From: Kaistella sp. SH40-3
Lineage (GTDB): Bacteria; Bacteroidota; Bacteroidia; Flavobacteriales; Weeksellaceae
NCBI RefSeq assembly: GCF_030686865.1
Contig: NZ_JAQYUS010000006.1
Coordinates: forward strand, 124,001 to 188,000
Reading direction: 5' to 3'
Length of the DNA: 64,000 nt
Shown: positions 44,802-53,627 of the stretch, in pieces
Layout of the letters: every line of letters starts with the position of its first letter
Position numbering within the stretch: the first letter of the stretch is position 1
Made by a program: the position numbers and the translations under genes
Notes under the pieces: model-generated
The model's input: only the letters and a program-made list of their open reading frames with translations
The model's database searches: none
Told to the model about the DNA's origin: nothing

Positions 44802-45506
44802 TTACTTATTAAAAAGAACATCGTTCATGGTAAAATTTCCTGTTTTTCCGATAATCCATTCGGCGGCAATTACGGCTCCAACTGCAAAACCATTTCTGTT
44901 GAAAGCGGTATGTTTAATTTCAATTTCATCGACTTCACTTTTATAATAGACACTGTGTGTTCCAGGAACTTCATCTTCACGGATGGCAAAAATCCCCAAT
45001 TCTTTATTTTGAGTTTCATCGAGTTTCCAAGCATCGAATCTTGAATCATTTTTAATAATACCTTCGGCTATAGAAATGGCTGTTCCACTTGGCGCATCTT
45101 TTTTATAAGTATGGTGAATTTCTTCCAGTTGAACATTATATTCAGGAAAGTCCTTCATCAAATTTGCAAGTTTTTCATTTAAGGCAAAAAACAAATTAAC
45201 GCCTAAAGAAAAGTTTGATCCGTAGAGAAAACCTGTACTATTTTGAAGCGCGATTTCCTCAATTTGTGGTTTACTATCAAGCCAGCCGGTCGTCCCGCAA
45301 ACTACTGGAATGTTATTTTCCAGGCAAACTTTAATATTGTTAAAAGCTACTTCAGGATTTGAAAATTCAATGACAACATCAGGATTATTCAGATTTTCAA
45401 AAGTTGGAGTTTCATTTAACTTCGCCACAATTTCATGACCTTTTTTCGTCGCAATATCATCAATGATATGTCCCATTTTCCCGTAACCAACCAATGCTAT
45501 TTTCAT
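44802..45506 (-). CDS. dapB: 4-hydroxy-tetrahydrodipicolinate reductase
   Basis: A 234-residue enzyme of lysine and diaminopimelate synthesis that reduces HTPA with NAD(P)H. It shows the N-terminal dinucleotide fold MKIALVGYGKMGH, FSNPEVAF and CGTTGW (about residues 71-76), the catalytic His-His pair in EEIHHTYKKDAPSGTA (about 132-147) and a conserved C-terminus. It is a little shorter than E. coli DapB, typical for the phylum. It supplies DAP for the peptidoglycan handled by the DacB and OmpA proteins in this window. Confidence 0.95.
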   Translation of the reverse strand: MKIALVGYGKMGHIIDDIATKKGHEIVAKLNETPTFENLNNPDVVIEFSNPEVAFNNIKVCLENNIPVVCGTTGWLDSKPQIEEIALQNSTGFLYGSNFSLGVNLFFALNEKLANLMKDFPEYNVQLEEIHHTYKKDAPSGTAISIAEGIIKNDSRFDAWKLDETQNKELGIFAIREDEVPGTHSVYYKSEVDEIEIKHTAFNRNGFAVGAVIAAEWIIGKTGNFTMNDVLFNK

Positions 45507-45538
45507 ATTCTTCTAGCGCGATTGCGCGATGTTTTTAA

Positions 45539-46168
45539 TTAAAAATTATAACTTAAACTTAAACCTGCTTTCGAATTGGTATTTCCGAATTCATCAAAAA
45601 TCACTGTTGGTTTTAGTGCCAAATCCGGATCTTTTCTACCTTCGTACAAATGAGCATCTACGACCGCATCTACAATACCGAGAATATAAACCAAACTGGT
45701 TACGGCAATTGCGTAATCTCTTTGTCTTTTCACGCGATCCTGAGTTCGTCCCAGCACTTCTTTGGTAACGCCTGGAATATTGGAGAATTCATGTTCCTGA
45801 CCATTTAACTCGGCTACAAATGCATCTCTGTAACGGTTATACTGTTTTTGGTTCCAAAGGGTGATGCCGACTCCAGTTCCGATTCCGCCCCAAACAATCG
45901 GGATTTTCCAATATTTTTTGTTATAATATTGTCCTAATCCAGGTAAAATTGCAGAATACAAGCCGGCTTTCGTCGGATTAAATTTCATGGTTTTAACGGG
46001 AGCGTTTGATTCTTTAATATCGGTAAGCACTTCAATTTCCGAGGGAACTTTTTTTGTAGATACTGAATCTGTCGGATAATTTTCTACACGAATAGTATCT
46101 TTCGGACTGATTTGTGCGAAAATCTTCATCGAGAATAAAACCAATAATACGAAAGTAAGTTTTTGCAT
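45539..46168 (-). CDS. DUF5683 domain membrane protein
   Basis: A 209-residue protein with signal peptide (MQKLTFVLLVLFSMKIFA). Its core is the DUF5683 motif NPTKAGLYSAILPGLGQYYNKKYWKIPIVWGGIGTGVGITLW (about residues 62-103), two hydrophobic hairpins rich in Gly, and a second helical pair further on (YAIAVTSLVYILGIVDAVVDAHLY). The end, SKAGLSLSYNF, resembles the last strand of an outer-membrane barrel. Function unknown. The ATG overlaps the parB stop by one base (TAATG), so the two are coupled. The order parA-parB-DUF5683-dapB-lepB is typical in flavobacteria. Confidence 0.85.
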   Translation of the reverse strand: MQKLTFVLLVLFSMKIFAQISPKDTIRVENYPTDSVSTKKVPSEIEVLTDIKESNAPVKTMKFNPTKAGLYSAILPGLGQYYNKKYWKIPIVWGGIGTGVGITLWNQKQYNRYRDAFVAELNGQEHEFSNIPGVTKEVLGRTQDRVKRQRDYAIAVTSLVYILGIVDAVVDAHLYEGRKDPDLALKPTVIFDEFGNTNSKAGLSLSYNF

Positions 46169-47055
46169 TAGTTAAAGTGTGACAGAATTTGTTCTAATTC
46201 TTCCTCGTTTTTAAAATCTAAAACTATTTTTCCTTTTTTTCCATTTGCAGCCGTTTTGATTTCAACTTTTACCGCTAAAATATCTGATAGATTTTTCTCA
46301 GCTTTTTTCAAATGATTGGGAACTTCGGTCTTCGATTTCTTAACTTCAACTTTAGGATTTTTCATAAATCCTGCCTCCTGTTCCGCTTGTCGAACGCTTA
46401 ACTTTTCTTTGATGATTTTATCGAAAAGTTCCTGTTGTTTTTCAGCATCTTCAATACTGATAATCGCTCGACCGTGACCAGCAGAAATTTCGCCGCTTCT
46501 AATGGCATTCTGAACATCTGGATTCAAACGCAATAATCGAATTGAGTTGGTAATTGTGCTTCTTTCTTTCCCAACTCTTTGGCTCAAATTCTCTTGAGTC
46601 ATGCCAATTTCTTCCAGCAATCTTTGGTAAGTTAAAGCAATTTCTATGGCGTCTAAATCTTCTCTTTGAATATTTTCAACCAAAGCCATTTCCAGTAATT
46701 CCTGATCATTGACTAAACGAATATAAGCCGGAACACTTTTTAAACCTGCAATTTTACTGGCTCTGAAACGTCTTTCACCAGAAATAATTTCAAATCTATT
46801 TCCGTCTTTTCTTAAAGTAATCGGTTGAATTACTCCTAACGCTTTGATGGAAAGCGCCAAATCATTCAGGGCTTTTTCATCAAAATAAGTTCTTGGCTGT
46901 GTCGTATTGGGATCAATATCTTCTAAAGAGACCTCCATAATATTGCCGACGAATTTATCTGCACCTTCATCGGTAGCGGAGTTGACAGACGCTTTGGATT
47001 CAGCACTTAAAATCGCACCTAATCCACGTCCCATTGCTCTTTTCTTGTCTTTCAT
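46168..47055 (-). CDS. parB: Chromosome-partitioning protein ParB
   Basis: A 295-residue CTP-dependent DNA clamp. The N-terminal ParB/Srx CTPase domain holds IQPITLRKDGNRFEIISGERRFRASK with the GERRFRA motif (about residues 93-99). A helix-turn-helix follows (EEIGMTQENLSQRVGKERSTITNSIRLL, about 150-177). The C-terminal dimerisation part is Lys-rich. Box LALVENIQREDLDAIE is also intact. It loads at parS sites near the origin. I could not find a parS-like palindrome in this window, so its sites lie elsewhere or diverge. Confidence 0.95.
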   Translation of the reverse strand: MKDKKRAMGRGLGAILSAESKASVNSATDEGADKFVGNIMEVSLEDIDPNTTQPRTYFDEKALNDLALSIKALGVIQPITLRKDGNRFEIISGERRFRASKIAGLKSVPAYIRLVNDQELLEMALVENIQREDLDAIEIALTYQRLLEEIGMTQENLSQRVGKERSTITNSIRLLRLNPDVQNAIRSGEISAGHGRAIISIEDAEKQQELFDKIIKEKLSVRQAEQEAGFMKNPKVEVKKSKTEVPNHLKKAEKNLSDILAVKVEIKTAANGKKGKIVLDFKNEEELEQILSHFN

Positions 47056-47116
47056 TCTTACAATATTTTCTTGATTTTTAAAGTTTAAATGAACATTAAA
47101 CTTCTCAAATCATTTC

Positions 47117-47890
47117 TTAATTATTAATTAAATTTTCATTTTTCAGCAAAACCTCTTCCGCTAATTGAAGGTACTGAATTGCACCTTTACTTTCGGCATC
47201 GTAGTTTAAAATACTTTCACCAAAACTTGGAGCTTCACTTAAACGCACATTTCTGCTGATAATTGTTTCAAAAACCATTTCCGGAAAATGCAGGTGAACT
47301 TCTTCTACCACTTGATTCGATAATCTTAAACGAGAATCGAACATGGTTAAAAGCAAACCTTCAATATCTAAATCCTTATTATGAATGTTCTGAACATTTT
47401 TAATGGTGTTCAATAATTTCCCTAAACCTTCTAAAGCAAAGTACTCACACTGAATTGGAATAATTACCGAATCTGCTGCTGTTAAAGCATTGATAGTAAT
47501 TAACCCTAAACTTGGTGCGCAATCTATAATGATATAATCATAATTTTCTTTGATGGACTGTAATGCTTTTTTGAGCATATATTCCCGATTTTCACGATCA
47601 ACCAATTCAATCTCCGCCGCAACCAAATCAATATGAGATGGAATAATATCAAGATTTGGAGACGCTGTTTTTTGAATACACTGCTCAACTTCTACACTAT
47701 GCTCTAATAAGTGATAGGTTGAATATGTAGCCTCATCAATTCCTAAACCTGAAGTGGCATTTGCTTGTGGATCTGCATCAATCAAAAGGACTTTCTTTTC
47801 CAAAACTCCCAATGCTGCAGCAAGGTTTACTGCCGTTGTAGTTTTCCCTACACCCCCTTTTTGATTAGCAACTCCTATGATTTTACCCAT
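47117..47890 (-). CDS. parA: Chromosome-partitioning ATPase ParA/Soj
   Basis: A 257-residue deviant Walker ATPase. The P-loop KGGVGKTTTAVNLAAAL has the signature Lys (about residues 11-27), with LLIDADPQANATSGLG (about 36-51), the D in YDYIIIDCAPSLGLITINAL, and the standard C-terminus. Length and order match chromosomal Soj/ParA, which segregates replication origins with ParB. It lies 61 bases upstream of parB in the same transcript. Confidence 0.95.
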   Translation of the reverse strand: MGKIIGVANQKGGVGKTTTAVNLAAALGVLEKKVLLIDADPQANATSGLGIDEATYSTYHLLEHSVEVEQCIQKTASPNLDIIPSHIDLVAAEIELVDRENREYMLKKALQSIKENYDYIIIDCAPSLGLITINALTAADSVIIPIQCEYFALEGLGKLLNTIKNVQNIHNKDLDIEGLLLTMFDSRLRLSNQVVEEVHLHFPEMVFETIISRNVRLSEAPSFGESILNYDAESKGAIQYLQLAEEVLLKNENLINN

Positions 47891-47993
47891 TATATAAAAA
47901 ATTTAATCTCCAAAAATACACTTTTTTATCATTTTCAAACGATTGTTAAACTTTTAAATAAAGTTAAAATACTGCAAAGCAGCGAATTACCTG

Positions 47994-48033
47994 TAAAAAA
48001 AATTATCCACAAAATAAGGTATTTTGTGGATAA
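47994..48033 (-). terminator. Terminator of tonB built from two DnaA-box-like arms
   Basis: 13-bp perfect arms TTATCCACAAAAT (48003-48015) and ATTTTGTGGATAA (48021-48033) with a 5-base loop, followed on the minus strand by T-run (48002-47995). Each arm contains TTATCCACA, the classic DnaA box. It lies between tonB and parA. Confidence 0.75.
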
Positions 48034-48062
48034 GTCTAATCTATTGAAAATAAGTGATTTAT

Positions 48063-48881
48063 TTATTCAAATTGCATTGAAATGGGAAACTTGAAATAAC
48101 TTCTTACATTCTCCCCATTTAATTTGGCAGGAACCCATTTTCCTTTCACTCCTTTAATGGTTTTAATGGCTTCCCGATTGAAATCCGCATTTGGTCCAGT
48201 CGCTTTTACTTCGCTGATCGTTCCATCTTTTTCAACGATGAAAATAACGGTTGTCTTAATTACATTACCGGTTGCATCCATTACAGAACTATCAAACTGA
48301 TTAAGAACTTTATTTCTAAAAACGTTAATTCCACCTATGAAACTGGCTTCAACATCAACTGTAGTTCTTGGAGAATTATCAACTGGTTTTGGCGTAACAG
48401 TTTCTGGACCTTTTACCGGAACATCTTGGACTGCCGGCGGCGTGTAATTAATTACGGGTGGTTCACCAACAATATCTTTAGTACCAGCAATTGCATGATC
48501 GTAGTCTGATTGCTTAGGCATAACTTTTTCCTTCTCCGGATTTTTTGTTGGAGTAGGAACGGTAGAATCTAAAGTATTTACAGGCGCTTGGACTGGCGGA
48601 GTTGTTTGCACAACAATGGGAGGTTTTTCAATCTGATCTACATTTTTCAGGTCAATAGGAGGAAGCGATTCAGGTACATTCGTTTTCTCTTGCGTATTAA
48701 AAACATTCATCAGTAAAGGAGTCATTGCAATCATTGCAAAGATTCCAATTCCAATAAACATTGATTTGGTTAAGATTCGGTCTGCTTCATTTCTTAACAC
48801 ATAAGCACCATAGTTTTTGTTTCGGTTTTCGAAAAGAATTTCATCCAGTTGAAATTCTTTGTTTTGGAGTAGATTTTTCAT
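48063..48881 (-). CDS. Energy transducer TonB
   Basis: A 272-residue protein starting with the cytoplasmic stretch MKNLLQNKEFQLDEILFENRNKNYGAYVLR typical of Bacteroidota TonB, then one transmembrane helix (about residues 38-60). A Pro/Val-rich periplasmic linker (about 75-165) leads to a C-terminal TonB domain (VFIVEKDGTISEVKATGPNADFNREAIKTIKG... ending SYFKFPISMQFE). It passes proton-motive energy from ExbB/ExbD to outer-membrane receptors. The ExbBD genes are not in this window. The ATG at 48881 is chosen over an in-frame GTG one codon before. Confidence 0.9.
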   Translation of the reverse strand: MKNLLQNKEFQLDEILFENRNKNYGAYVLRNEADRILTKSMFIGIGIFAMIAMTPLLMNVFNTQEKTNVPESLPPIDLKNVDQIEKPPIVVQTTPPVQAPVNTLDSTVPTPTKNPEKEKVMPKQSDYDHAIAGTKDIVGEPPVINYTPPAVQDVPVKGPETVTPKPVDNSPRTTVDVEASFIGGINVFRNKVLNQFDSSVMDATGNVIKTTVIFIVEKDGTISEVKATGPNADFNREAIKTIKGVKGKWVPAKLNGENVRSYFKFPISMQFE

Positions 48882-49042
48882 CACTAAATTATTTTAATTG
48901 GTTGGTAATAAATATTAATGATTATTAGTTTTGTATCTATTTTAAAATATTAGTGATTTCATATCAAAATTAAAGCCAATAATTTGTTAATAATTAAAAG
49001 AAACCATCCAAAACATAATATAAAAATAATTTTAACCTACAA

Positions 49043-49073
49043 ACAAAAAAAACCACTCAAAGCTGAGTGGTTT
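49043..49073 (-). terminator. Terminator of purA
   Basis: AAACCACTC and GAGTGGTTT arms with a 6-base loop and a T-run (complement of 49043-49050) on the minus strand. Confidence 0.85.
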
Positions 49074-49107
49074 AACTTAATTTATTACTAAAAAACTATC
49101 CTTAAAA

Positions 49108-50394
49108 TTAAAATAATTCTTTTCTAATAATGTTTTGACTTCTTTCAGGTCCAACAGAAACCAGGTAAACATTAATTCCTAAATGTTTTTCGATAAATTC
49201 GATATATTTCTTCGCATTGTCTGGAAGTTCATCATAAGTTCTGGCGTGCGAAATATCTTCTGTCCAACCTTCCAACTCTTCATACATGGGTTCATAATTG
49301 TATAATTTGGTTGTTGAAGATGTGAAGTAGTCGATAATTTTACCGTCTTCTGTTTTGTATTTGGTGGCAATTTTCAAAGGTGAAATTCCAGAAAGGACAT
49401 CCAATTTAGTAATAACCAAATTATTAATTCCATTAATCATGGTTGCATGTTTTAATGAAACTAGATCGAGCCAACCACATCTTCTAGGTCTGCCGGTAGT
49501 TGCACCAAATTCATTTCCAACTTTTCTCATTTCTGCACCAATCTCGTCATTCAACTCCGTAGGAAAAGGACCATTCCCAACTCTGGTTGTATATGCTTTT
49601 GCAACTCCAATTAAGTTCTGAAGACTTGTTGGCGGCACTCCTGCCCCGGAACAAACGCCACCGGTTGTGGGTGAAGATGATGTTACATAAGGGTAGGTTC
49701 CGAAATCGATATCTAACATTGCAGCTTGCGCTCCTTCAAAAAGAATATTCTTACCATCGTGAATTGCCTGGTTGAGTTCAACTTCAGTATCTACGATTCT
49801 ATCTTTTAAGGTTTCTCCAAGTGCTAAAAACTCATTATAAATTTCATCAAAATCCAGTTTCGGTTTTTCGAAATATTTTTCGAAAAGTGAATTTTTAGTT
49901 TTAAGGTTTTTCTTAATTTTTTCGGCTAAAACTTCTGGGTTTAAAAGGTCAACCATTCTAATACCGACTCTTGCAATTTTATCTTCATAACAAGGCCCGA
50001 TTCCTTTTTTGGTTGTTCCGATTTGCGTTCCACCTTCTTCTTCTTCACGATAAGTATCAAGCAAAATGTGATAAGGCATAATTACGTGCGCTCTTCTGCT
50101 GATAAAAACATGATCAGTGCGCATTCCTTTTTCTTCTATTTGCCCGATTTCTTTCAAGAAAGCTTTGGGGTTCACTACTACTCCGTTTGCAATAACGCAC
50201 TTTCCTTTACACTGCAAAACTCCAGACGGAAGTAAGTGCAAAACAAATTTCTCCTCGCCCGCATACACGGTGTGTCCGGCATTATCGCCTCCCTGGAAAC
50301 GCACGACATAGTCTGATTTTGCAGAGAGTACATCAGTAATTTTTCCTTTGCCTTCGTCGCCATACTGAAGACCAACTACAACGTAAGTTGCCAT
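49108..50394 (-). CDS. purA: Adenylosuccinate synthetase
   Basis: A 428-residue GTP-dependent ligase making adenylosuccinate from IMP, the first AMP-specific step. It opens VVVGLQYGDEGKGKITDVL (GDEGKGK P-loop, residues 11-17), carries NAGHTVYAGEEKF, GTTKKGIGPCYEDK, FEGAQAAMLDIDFGTYPYVTSS, and the end TTGRPRRCGWLDLV. It is separated from the rest of the purine genes and divergent from hpt, so salvage and the AMP branch flank one promoter region. Confidence 0.97.
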   Translation of the reverse strand: MATYVVVGLQYGDEGKGKITDVLSAKSDYVVRFQGGDNAGHTVYAGEEKFVLHLLPSGVLQCKGKCVIANGVVVNPKAFLKEIGQIEEKGMRTDHVFISRRAHVIMPYHILLDTYREEEEGGTQIGTTKKGIGPCYEDKIARVGIRMVDLLNPEVLAEKIKKNLKTKNSLFEKYFEKPKLDFDEIYNEFLALGETLKDRIVDTEVELNQAIHDGKNILFEGAQAAMLDIDFGTYPYVTSSSPTTGGVCSGAGVPPTSLQNLIGVAKAYTTRVGNGPFPTELNDEIGAEMRKVGNEFGATTGRPRRCGWLDLVSLKHATMINGINNLVITKLDVLSGISPLKIATKYKTEDGKIIDYFTSSTTKLYNYEPMYEELEGWTEDISHARTYDELPDNAKKYIEFIEKHLGINVYLVSVGPERSQNIIRKELF

Positions 50395-50419
50395 ATTTTA
50401 CTTTTTTTTTAGATTTCTA

Positions 50420-50451
50420 CAAAATTAGTTTTTATAATAATCTTGAACAAA
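50420..50451 (-). promoter_or_regulatory. purA promoter
   Basis: The minus strand has TTTG (50451-50448), a 20-base spacer and TAATTTTG (50427-50420). Both elements match the flavobacterial consensus. The leader would be about 20 bases. Confidence 0.65.
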
Positions 50452-50523
50452 ATTTAGACATAAAATATTTGCGTGCTTTAAACATGGTTAAGATTAACCG
50501 TATTCACTTTCGAATTATTTCCT

Positions 50524-50531
50524 TAAATTTG
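50524..50531 (+). promoter_or_regulatory. Putative -7 element for hpt
   Basis: TAAATTTG, an exact TAnnTTTG, 17 bases before the hpt ATG, giving a leader of about 10 bases. -33 not clear. Confidence 0.45.
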
Positions 50532-50547
50532 CACTTTAGAAAAACAT

Positions 50548-51105
50548 ATGAAAGTAGTTAAAATACACGATAAAGAGTTCGTTCCGTACTTAAAAAACGA
50601 CGAAATTCAAGCCATCATCAAAGATCTTGCATTGAAAGTTTATGAAGATTATAAAGATGAAGTTCCTGTTTTTATAGGAGTATTGAATGGTGTAATTATG
50701 TTTTTCTCTGATTTTCTAAAGCATTATCCGGGTGAATGTGAGATCGCTTTTATTCAGATGAGTTCTTATGCGGGAGGTTTACAATCAACAGGAATTGTCT
50801 ATAAAAAAATGGACTTAACCAAGGAAGTTGAAGGCCGCCACATTATTTTAATGGAAGACATCATCGATACAGGAAATACCATTGAAAGTCTGTTTGAATA
50901 CTTTAAAAATACCCAAAGACCAAAATCTTTAAGAGTTGCATCTTTATTATTAAAACCAGATGTTTACAAAAAAGAGTTCAAAATTGATTACGTTGCTAAA
51001 GAGATTCCAAATAAGTTTGTCTTAGGTTATGGACTTGATTACGATGAATTGGGCAGAAATCTTCCTGATTTATATCAATTGTCTGAAGGAAGAATAAATC
51101 ACTAA
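50548..51105 (+). CDS. hpt: Hypoxanthine phosphoribosyltransferase
   Basis: A 185-residue type I phosphoribosyltransferase that salvages hypoxanthine (and probably guanine) to nucleotides with PRPP. The PRPP-binding loop is ILMEDIIDTGNTIESL (about residues 98-113), with FIGVLNGVIMFFSDFLK in the N-terminal half and the usual YVAKEIPNKFVLGYGLDYDELGRNL near the end. It is the first gene of hpt-adk-obgE, an order seen widely in Bacteroidota. Confidence 0.93.
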   Translation: MKVVKIHDKEFVPYLKNDEIQAIIKDLALKVYEDYKDEVPVFIGVLNGVIMFFSDFLKHYPGECEIAFIQMSSYAGGLQSTGIVYKKMDLTKEVEGRHIILMEDIIDTGNTIESLFEYFKNTQRPKSLRVASLLLKPDVYKKEFKIDYVAKEIPNKFVLGYGLDYDELGRNLPDLYQLSEGRINH

Positions 51106-51125
51106 AAATAAATCTGATAAGTAAT

Positions 51126-51704
51126 ATGATAAATATCGTTCTATTCGGTCCTCCAGGAAGCGGAAAAGGTACGCAAGCGCAGAATTTGATTGAGAAATTC
51201 AATTTAAAACAAATTTCTACGGGTGACCTATTTCGTTTTAATATGAAAAATAATACGGAGCTTGGTCAATTGGCAAAATCTTATATCGATAAAGGCGAAT
51301 TGGTTCCCGATCAAGTAACCATCGATATGTTGACCGACGAATTGAGAAAACCATGTGACGCACAAGGATTTATTTTCGATGGATTCCCTAGAACTGCAAA
51401 ACAGACCGAAGCATTAGAAGAGATCGTTAAAGAAATTTTAAACAGCGAAATTAATGTCTGTCTTTCTTTAATCGTAGAAGATAAGATTTTAGTCGAACGT
51501 CTTTTAAAAAGAGGAGAAACCAGTGGAAGAACTGATGATTCTAATCAAGAAATTATCAGCAATAGAATTAAAGAATATTTCGCAAAAACTGCAGAAGTTG
51601 CCGAGTTGTACAAACAACAGGGCAAATATGTAGAAGTAAACGGAGTTGGAGCCATTGACGAAATCTCTGAAAAACTTTTTGCGGAAGTAGAAAAAATAAA
51701 ATAA
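51126..51704 (+). CDS. adk: Adenylate kinase
   Basis: A 192-residue short-form adenylate kinase (2 ADP to ATP + AMP). The P-loop is GPPGSGKGTQAQ (residues 7-18). The NMP-binding region is STGDLFRFNMKNNTELG, the FDGFPRTAKQTEALE motif is present, and the LID RGETSGRTDDS is short, without the zinc cysteines of long forms. It follows hpt by 20 bases and is likely cotranscribed. Confidence 0.95.
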   Translation: MINIVLFGPPGSGKGTQAQNLIEKFNLKQISTGDLFRFNMKNNTELGQLAKSYIDKGELVPDQVTIDMLTDELRKPCDAQGFIFDGFPRTAKQTEALEEIVKEILNSEINVCLSLIVEDKILVERLLKRGETSGRTDDSNQEIISNRIKEYFAKTAEVAELYKQQGKYVEVNGVGAIDEISEKLFAEVEKIK

Positions 51705-51727
51705 AAATCGTTATTGCGAACGCGCTG

Positions 51728-51753
51728 AAGCAATCTGTAAAAGTAGATTGCTT
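51728..51753. repeat. Intergenic inverted repeat between adk and obgE
   Basis: AAGCAATCT and AGATTGCTT (9 bp each) with an 8-base spacer, inside ATTGCGAACGCGCTGAAGC. It resembles the TCATTGCGA...GAAGCAATCT intergenic repeats of many Bacteroidota (from memory). Confidence 0.5.
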
Positions 51754-51788
51754 TGTCGTTTAAACTCAAAATAACCAACATACCAATT

Positions 51789-52772
51789 ATGTCAAATTTC
51801 GTAGATTACGTAAAAATCCATTGTAAAAGTGGTCATGGTGGTGGAGGATCTGCTCACCTTAACCGAGAAAAATATGTTCCGAAAGGCGGTCCAGATGGTG
51901 GAGATGGTGGCCGTGGTGGTCACGTAATTTTAAAAGGGAATTCACATGAATGGACTTTACTACCCTTACGTTACACCCGACACATTAAAGCAGAGCGTGG
52001 TAAAAACGGGAGTAAAAACCAGTTAACCGGTGCTTATGGTGAAGATGTTTATATTGAAGTTCCCTTAGGAACCATTGCTAAAAACGAAGAAGGAGAAATC
52101 GTTGCCGAAATCATGGAACATGGTCAGGAAATTATTTTGATGCACGGTGGAAAAGGTGGAAAAGGCAATGAACATTTCAAATCTTCTACGAACCAAACTC
52201 CAAGATATGCACAACCAGGATTGCCTGGGGAAGAAGGTTACATTACTTTCGAGTTAAAGTTACTTGCAGATGTAGGTTTAGTAGGATTTCCAAATGCTGG
52301 AAAATCAACTTTATTGGCAGCAGTTTCTGCAGCAAAACCGAAAATTGCGAATTATGCTTTTACAACTTTAACGCCCAATTTAGGGATTGTAGATTACCGG
52401 AATTACAAGTCATTTGTTATGGCAGATATTCCAGGAATCATCGAAGGTGCAGCGGAAGGAAAAGGTCTTGGACATCGATTCTTAAGACATATTGAAAGAA
52501 ACTCCATCCTTTTATTCTTAATTCCTGCAGATTCAGAAAGTCATTTCGAAGAATTTAAAATTCTGGAAAATGAATTGCAAGAATATAATCCCGAACTTTT
52601 AGATAAAGATTTCCTTATTTCAATTTCAAAAGCAGATTTATTAGATGATGAGTTGAAAGCGGAAATCGCTAAAGAATTCCCAGAAAACAAGCAACCACTT
52701 TTCTTTTCAGCCGTGACCCAAGAAGGTTTAATTGAATTGAAAGATGCGATTTGGAAAAGATTACACGGATAG
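51789..52772 (+). CDS. obgE: Obg family GTPase
   Basis: A 327-residue essential ribosome-associated GTPase. The glycine-rich Obg fold is unmistakable ([20 protein letters not shown] and [11 protein letters not shown]). G1 is [13 protein letters not shown] (about residues 166-178), G2 is FTTLTP, G3 DIPGIIEGA, and ISKADL is G4. The ATG at 51789 ([12 protein letters not shown]) is chosen over a frame that opens 36 bases earlier, since this N-terminus matches the family. It assists 50S subunit maturation. Confidence 0.95.
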   Translation: MSNFVDYVKIHCKSGHGGGGSAHLNREKYVPKGGPDGGDGGRGGHVILKGNSHEWTLLPLRYTRHIKAERGKNGSKNQLTGAYGEDVYIEVPLGTIAKNEEGEIVAEIMEHGQEIILMHGGKGGKGNEHFKSSTNQTPRYAQPGLPGEEGYITFELKLLADVGLVGFPNAGKSTLLAAVSAAKPKIANYAFTTLTPNLGIVDYRNYKSFVMADIPGIIEGAAEGKGLGHRFLRHIERNSILLFLIPADSESHFEEFKILENELQEYNPELLDKDFLISISKADLLDDELKAEIAKEFPENKQPLFFSAVTQEGLIELKDAIWKRLHG

Positions 52773-52778
52773 ATTTAA

Positions 52779-52916
52779 ATCACCCTGAGCGTTTTTAGCA
52801 ATGGCGTATTTGCTGATGCAAGATATCATTTCGGACTTTTCAATGCAGCAAAAGAGTACATAATTGAAACCAAAATCAATTTTTTCCAAGTGGGAATTGG
52901 ATACCGATTTAAATAA
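52779..52916 (+). pseudogene. C-terminal remnant of an outer-membrane barrel gene
   Basis: A 45-codon open stretch just after the obgE stop, with no start codon nearby. It reads SNGVFADARYHFGLFNAAKE and ends FFQVGIGYRFK, a typical last strand of a Bacteroidota beta-barrel and similar in type to the end of the barrel gene at 8467-9084. The stop at 52914-52916 is in frame. It is best read as what remains after deletion of a PorT-type gene. Confidence 0.6.
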
Positions 52917-52957
52917 ATTTCGGCGTAAAAATTGATTGCATTGTTCAAATTTACATT

Positions 52958-53434
52958 ATGAAATATTTACTGAGTATACTCTCTTTTGTTTTAATGCTTT
53001 CTTGCGCTACAAGTCAAACTGCGTCGAACTATTCGAAAATTGAATATGAAGCAGGTGCCTGTTTTGGATTTTGTCCTATTTACAAAATGACCATTAATGC
53101 AGATCAAACCGCGACCTTCGAAGCCAAGAGATTTAATTTTTCGAAAGATGTACAATCTGAAGAAAATGAAGGAACCTTTAAAGGAAAAATAGATCCAGAA
53201 AAATACAAAGAATTACTTTCAATGCTGAATTCTTTACATCCACAAGATTTAAAAGATTATTATGGAAATAAAAACATTTCCGATTTACCAACTTCCTATC
53301 TAACATTAAGTTCTGAAGAGGGAACAGTGAAAAAAATCCAGGATTATGGGAAAAGTGGAACGCCAGAATTGATCAAATTATATCATTTTTTTGACGATTT
53401 AAAAAAGAGTCAAAACTGGACCAAAATTGAATAA
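52958..53434 (+). CDS. DUF6438 lipoprotein
   Basis: A 158-residue protein with a lipobox (LMLSC, Cys about residue 16), so membrane-anchored. The mature N-terminus YEAGACFGFCPIYKMTINADQTATFEAKRF matches the DUF6438 domain, whose signature is CFGxCPxY with two cysteines that could form a disulfide. The rest is a mixed alpha/beta sandwich with SYLTLSSEEGTVKKIQDYG. No function is known. It is a single gene between the obgE region and rhlE. Confidence 0.8.
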   Translation: MKYLLSILSFVLMLSCATSQTASNYSKIEYEAGACFGFCPIYKMTINADQTATFEAKRFNFSKDVQSEENEGTFKGKIDPEKYKELLSMLNSLHPQDLKDYYGNKNISDLPTSYLTLSSEEGTVKKIQDYGKSGTPELIKLYHFFDDLKKSQNWTKIE

Positions 53435-53453
53435 TTCCTAAATATAATTAAAC

Positions 53454-53461
53454 TATATTTG
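53454..53461 (+). promoter_or_regulatory. Putative -7 element between DUF6438 and rhlE
   Basis: TATATTTG, an exact TAnnTTTG, with TTG 24 bases upstream, slightly too far. A hairpin follows at once, so it may not serve rhlE. Confidence 0.3.
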
Positions 53462-53473
53462 CAAAACTAAATT

Positions 53474-53496
53474 CCTTCTTCGCGGAAGGTTTTTTT
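53474..53496 (+). terminator. Terminator of the DUF6438 gene
   Basis: CCTTC-TTCGCG-GAAGG with a seven-base T-run. Confidence 0.65.
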
Positions 53497-53627
53497 ATGG
53501 ACGTAGTCATTCTAGATGAATCCGCTTCCCTGCGGAACTGAAAACTCACAAAGTTTTTTTACTTCATTTTCTTCGTTACATATATTAAGAATGACACGAG
53601 TTTCATTTTAATTAAAAAACATTTCAT

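Noticed and set aside
46168-47890. parS sites near parAB
   Set aside because: No GTTTCACGTGAAAC-like palindrome was seen in the window on reading.
47891-48062. Replication origin at parA/tonB
   Set aside because: Only two DnaA boxes are present and they form a normal terminator. dnaA, clusters of boxes and skew evidence are missing, so I list only the boxes.
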